Shown: positions 5,674 through 7,101 of the stretch, piece by piece
Numbering within the stretch: position 1 is the first letter of the stretch
Layout: each line of letters begins with the position of its first letter
From: an archaeon
GTDB taxonomy: Archaea; Altiarchaeota; Altiarchaeia; JAFGQM01
Assembly: GCA_029932835.1 (NCBI GenBank)
Contig: JAOZPI010000042.1
Coordinates: 1-7,101 of the forward strand
DNA length: 7,101 bases
Direction: 5' to 3'
The notes under the pieces: generated by a model
Database searches by the model: none
The model's input: the letters and a program-made list of their open reading frames with translations, nothing else
Told to the model about the DNA's origin: nothing
Position numbers and translations under genes: made by a program

Positions 5674-7101
5674 TCTCAATTCCTAGTTCAATGTTTGGCA
5701 TCTGGTTCGGAAATCCGGAAATTGTGCTTTTGGTTCCAGTAGCTGTGCTTTTATTTTTACTTACACTGAGGGGCTTAAGAATCACAAAAAGGCGCCTTAT
5801 ACTTGCGATTTTGCGGTCTCTTGCAGTAGCATCTATGATCTTGGTAATAGCATCCCCCTATGTGATAAAGGAGGAGAAGATCAAGGAGGAGAAGGTATCA
5901 GTTATAGTTGTGAATGACCAGAGCAGGAGCATGGAACTTATGGACTCACTAGAGGGTAGGGTACTCGATGCCCTAAGTGCATATGGAGTTGACAGATCAT
6001 CCATCAGAGAGATTAATATGAGCGAAAAGAATCTAAGCGCTATTGGAAACGCTGTATACAATAGTGTGCTCTCCTCCTCTTACGAAAAGAATGCCATCAT
6101 TCTGCTGAGCGATGGAAATAATAATTATGGATCGGATATTTTGGACGTGGCAGGATTTGCAGCCGAGACAGGAAGTCGTGTGTTTCCAGTAGTCCCGGAG
6201 GTTAGGGGAGAGGAGGTGTATATAAAGGGAATTGAAGGGCCTGACAACACCCTGGAGGGGGTTGAATATTCTGGTTATGTGGATGTGGGAGCGGTGGGGA
6301 AAAAAGCTGAATACAGGCTAGAGGTGTTTGTAGATGGAAGGGGGATTTTGGACACTCCAGTAGTTCAGGAGGAGAAGGAGCAGAGGATTCCATTCTCAGC
6401 TGTTTTGGGAAAAGTGGGATTCCATAATATAACCGCGAGGATATCAGCAGGCTCTGGGGATTCGTTCGCCATAAATAATATTTTTAACAAGGTGGTGAGG
6501 GTTGAGAAACAGCCGAAAATTCTGTTTGTTGGGGAGAATTCTTCCATGCTTTTTCAGGTCCTGGTGAAGCTGTACGATGTTGATGTAGAGAGCTTCCTCC
6601 CCCCCAATATCAATGACTATTCAGCTATTGTCATAGATGATAAAAAAGAGGAAGAATTAGATGAGGGGGTGTTGAGAGATTTCCTGGAAAGGGGTAATGG
6701 GATGTTGGTGGTTGGCGGAAATAGATCATATGACCGTGGAGGTTACTACAACAGCCAGTTGGAGAGCTTGTTACCTGTTAGGTCTAGGGAGAGTCCAAAG
6801 GAAAAGGAAAAGGGTGTGAATGTGGTTGTATTAATAGACGTCTCTGGGTCTACGGGAGCAGCAATGAGGGGGGATACGAAAATAGATGTGGAAAAGGCCA
6901 TAGCTATAAAGATGATACGAGATGTAAGTGAATACGCGAAGGTGGGGGTAGCTGCCTTTAACTCGGATTCTTTTATTCTCCAGTCTTTAACGAAGTCTAA
7001 GGACACGTCAGCACTAGAGGAAAAGATAAAAAGGCTCAGATTTGGAGGGGGAACATATGTTGTCGTGGGGTTGAAAAGGGCCAGAGATATGCTAAGAGGA
7101 G
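5670..7101 (+). CDS. Membrane protein with two VWA domains and GATase-like domain, 3' end off window
   Basis: The frame is open from the ATG at 5670 to the right edge (477 codons visible). It overlaps the previous stop by four bases (ATGA). ATG 5691 (Met8) is an alternative start, but neither has a strong ribosome binding site and the overlap fits the operon. TM1 is at about 16-33, a basic loop (RGLRITKRR) is cytosolic, and TM2 is at about 43-62. The first VWA (about 76-175) is short, with DQSRS (D83, S85, S87), S123 in place of the usual Thr, and D148. A beta-sandwich-like region (about 180-275) follows, then a GATase-like segment (from about 282; LVVGG at 346-350; LLPV at 367-370). A second VWA begins directly after it, with DVSGS (D390, S392, S394) and GGGT (T462). 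Some bacterial proteins also place a VWA inside a GATase-like domain after 'LLPV' (from memory). No cysteine occurs in the visible part. It is probably an external partner of the BatA-like protein. Confidence 0.9.
   Translation, partial: MISIPSSMFGIWFGNPEIVLLVPVAVLLFLLTLRGLRITKRRLILAILRSLAVASMILVIASPYVIKEEKIKEEKVSVIVVNDQSRSMELMDSLEGRVLDALSAYGVDRSSIREINMSEKNLSAIGNAVYNSVLSSSYEKNAIILLSDGNNNYGSDILDVAGFAAETGSRVFPVVPEVRGEEVYIKGIEGPDNTLEGVEYSGYVDVGAVGKKAEYRLEVFVDGRGILDTPVVQEEKEQRIPFSAVLGKVGFHNITARISAGSGDSFAINNIFNKVVRVEKQPKILFVGENSSMLFQVLVKLYDVDVESFLPPNINDYSAIVIDDKKEEELDEGVLRDFLERGNGMLVVGGNRSYDRGGYYNSQLESLLPVRSRESPKEKEKGVNVVVLIDVSGSTGAAMRGDTKIDVEKAIAIKMIRDVSEYAKVGVAAFNSDSFILQSLTKSKDTSALEEKIKRLRFGGGTYVVVGLKRARDMLRG
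5865..5894 (+). repeat. Tandem 15-base duplication encoding IKEEK-IKEEK
   Basis: Two adjacent 15-base units differ at one base (14/15 identical) and encode residues 66-75 as two copies of Ile-Lys-Glu-Glu-Lys. They sit in the linker between TM2 and the first VWA of the last gene. This looks like a recent in-frame duplication that lengthened the stalk by five residues. Confidence 0.75.

Overview
The window most likely comes from an archaeon, probably a euryarchaeote-like lineage. The evidence is AT-rich TATA-type boxes where archaeal promoters sit, a gene that appears to be leaderless, GAGGTG-type ribosome binding sites, a T-run terminator, heavy use of AGG/AGA (Arg) and ATA (Ile) codons with a purine-rich coding strand, and an archaeal-style MoxR/DUF58/VWA gene row. 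The species cannot be named from this sequence alone.

Layout. Positions 1-236 hold the 5' end of a leftward gene that runs off the left edge; its visible part resembles the class II aldolase/adducin fold. Positions 237-323 are a divergent, AT-rich intergenic region that should carry promoters for both directions. Transcription unit 1 (324-1789) has two envelope genes: a single-pass membrane protein with a long external coiled coil (324-950), and a three-TM protein with a cytosolic domain and a Gly-rich external arm (953-1789). Positions 1790-1910 contain a T7 run within a possible hairpin, then a TATA box about 25 bases before the next ATG. Transcription unit 2 (1911 to beyond 7101) is tightly packed, with 1- or 4-base overlaps at every junction: a MoxR-family AAA+ ATPase, a soluble DUF58/VWA protein, a BatA-like membrane VWA protein, and a second membrane protein with two VWA domains that is cut by the right edge.

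How the genes may work together. Family knowledge says MoxR ATPases act as chaperone-like partners of VWA proteins encoded next to them, with DUF58 as a cytosolic adaptor. Here the two large VWA proteins are predicted to present their metal-binding VWA and GATase-like domains outside the membrane, and unit 1 supplies a cysteine-stapled external rod and a Gly-rich arm. The simplest inference is a membrane-spanning complex powered or assembled by MoxR at the archaeal surface. Its substrate is unknown. The least ordinary points are the regular cysteine placement in the coiled-coil protein, the nested second VWA in the last gene, and the leftward edge gene.
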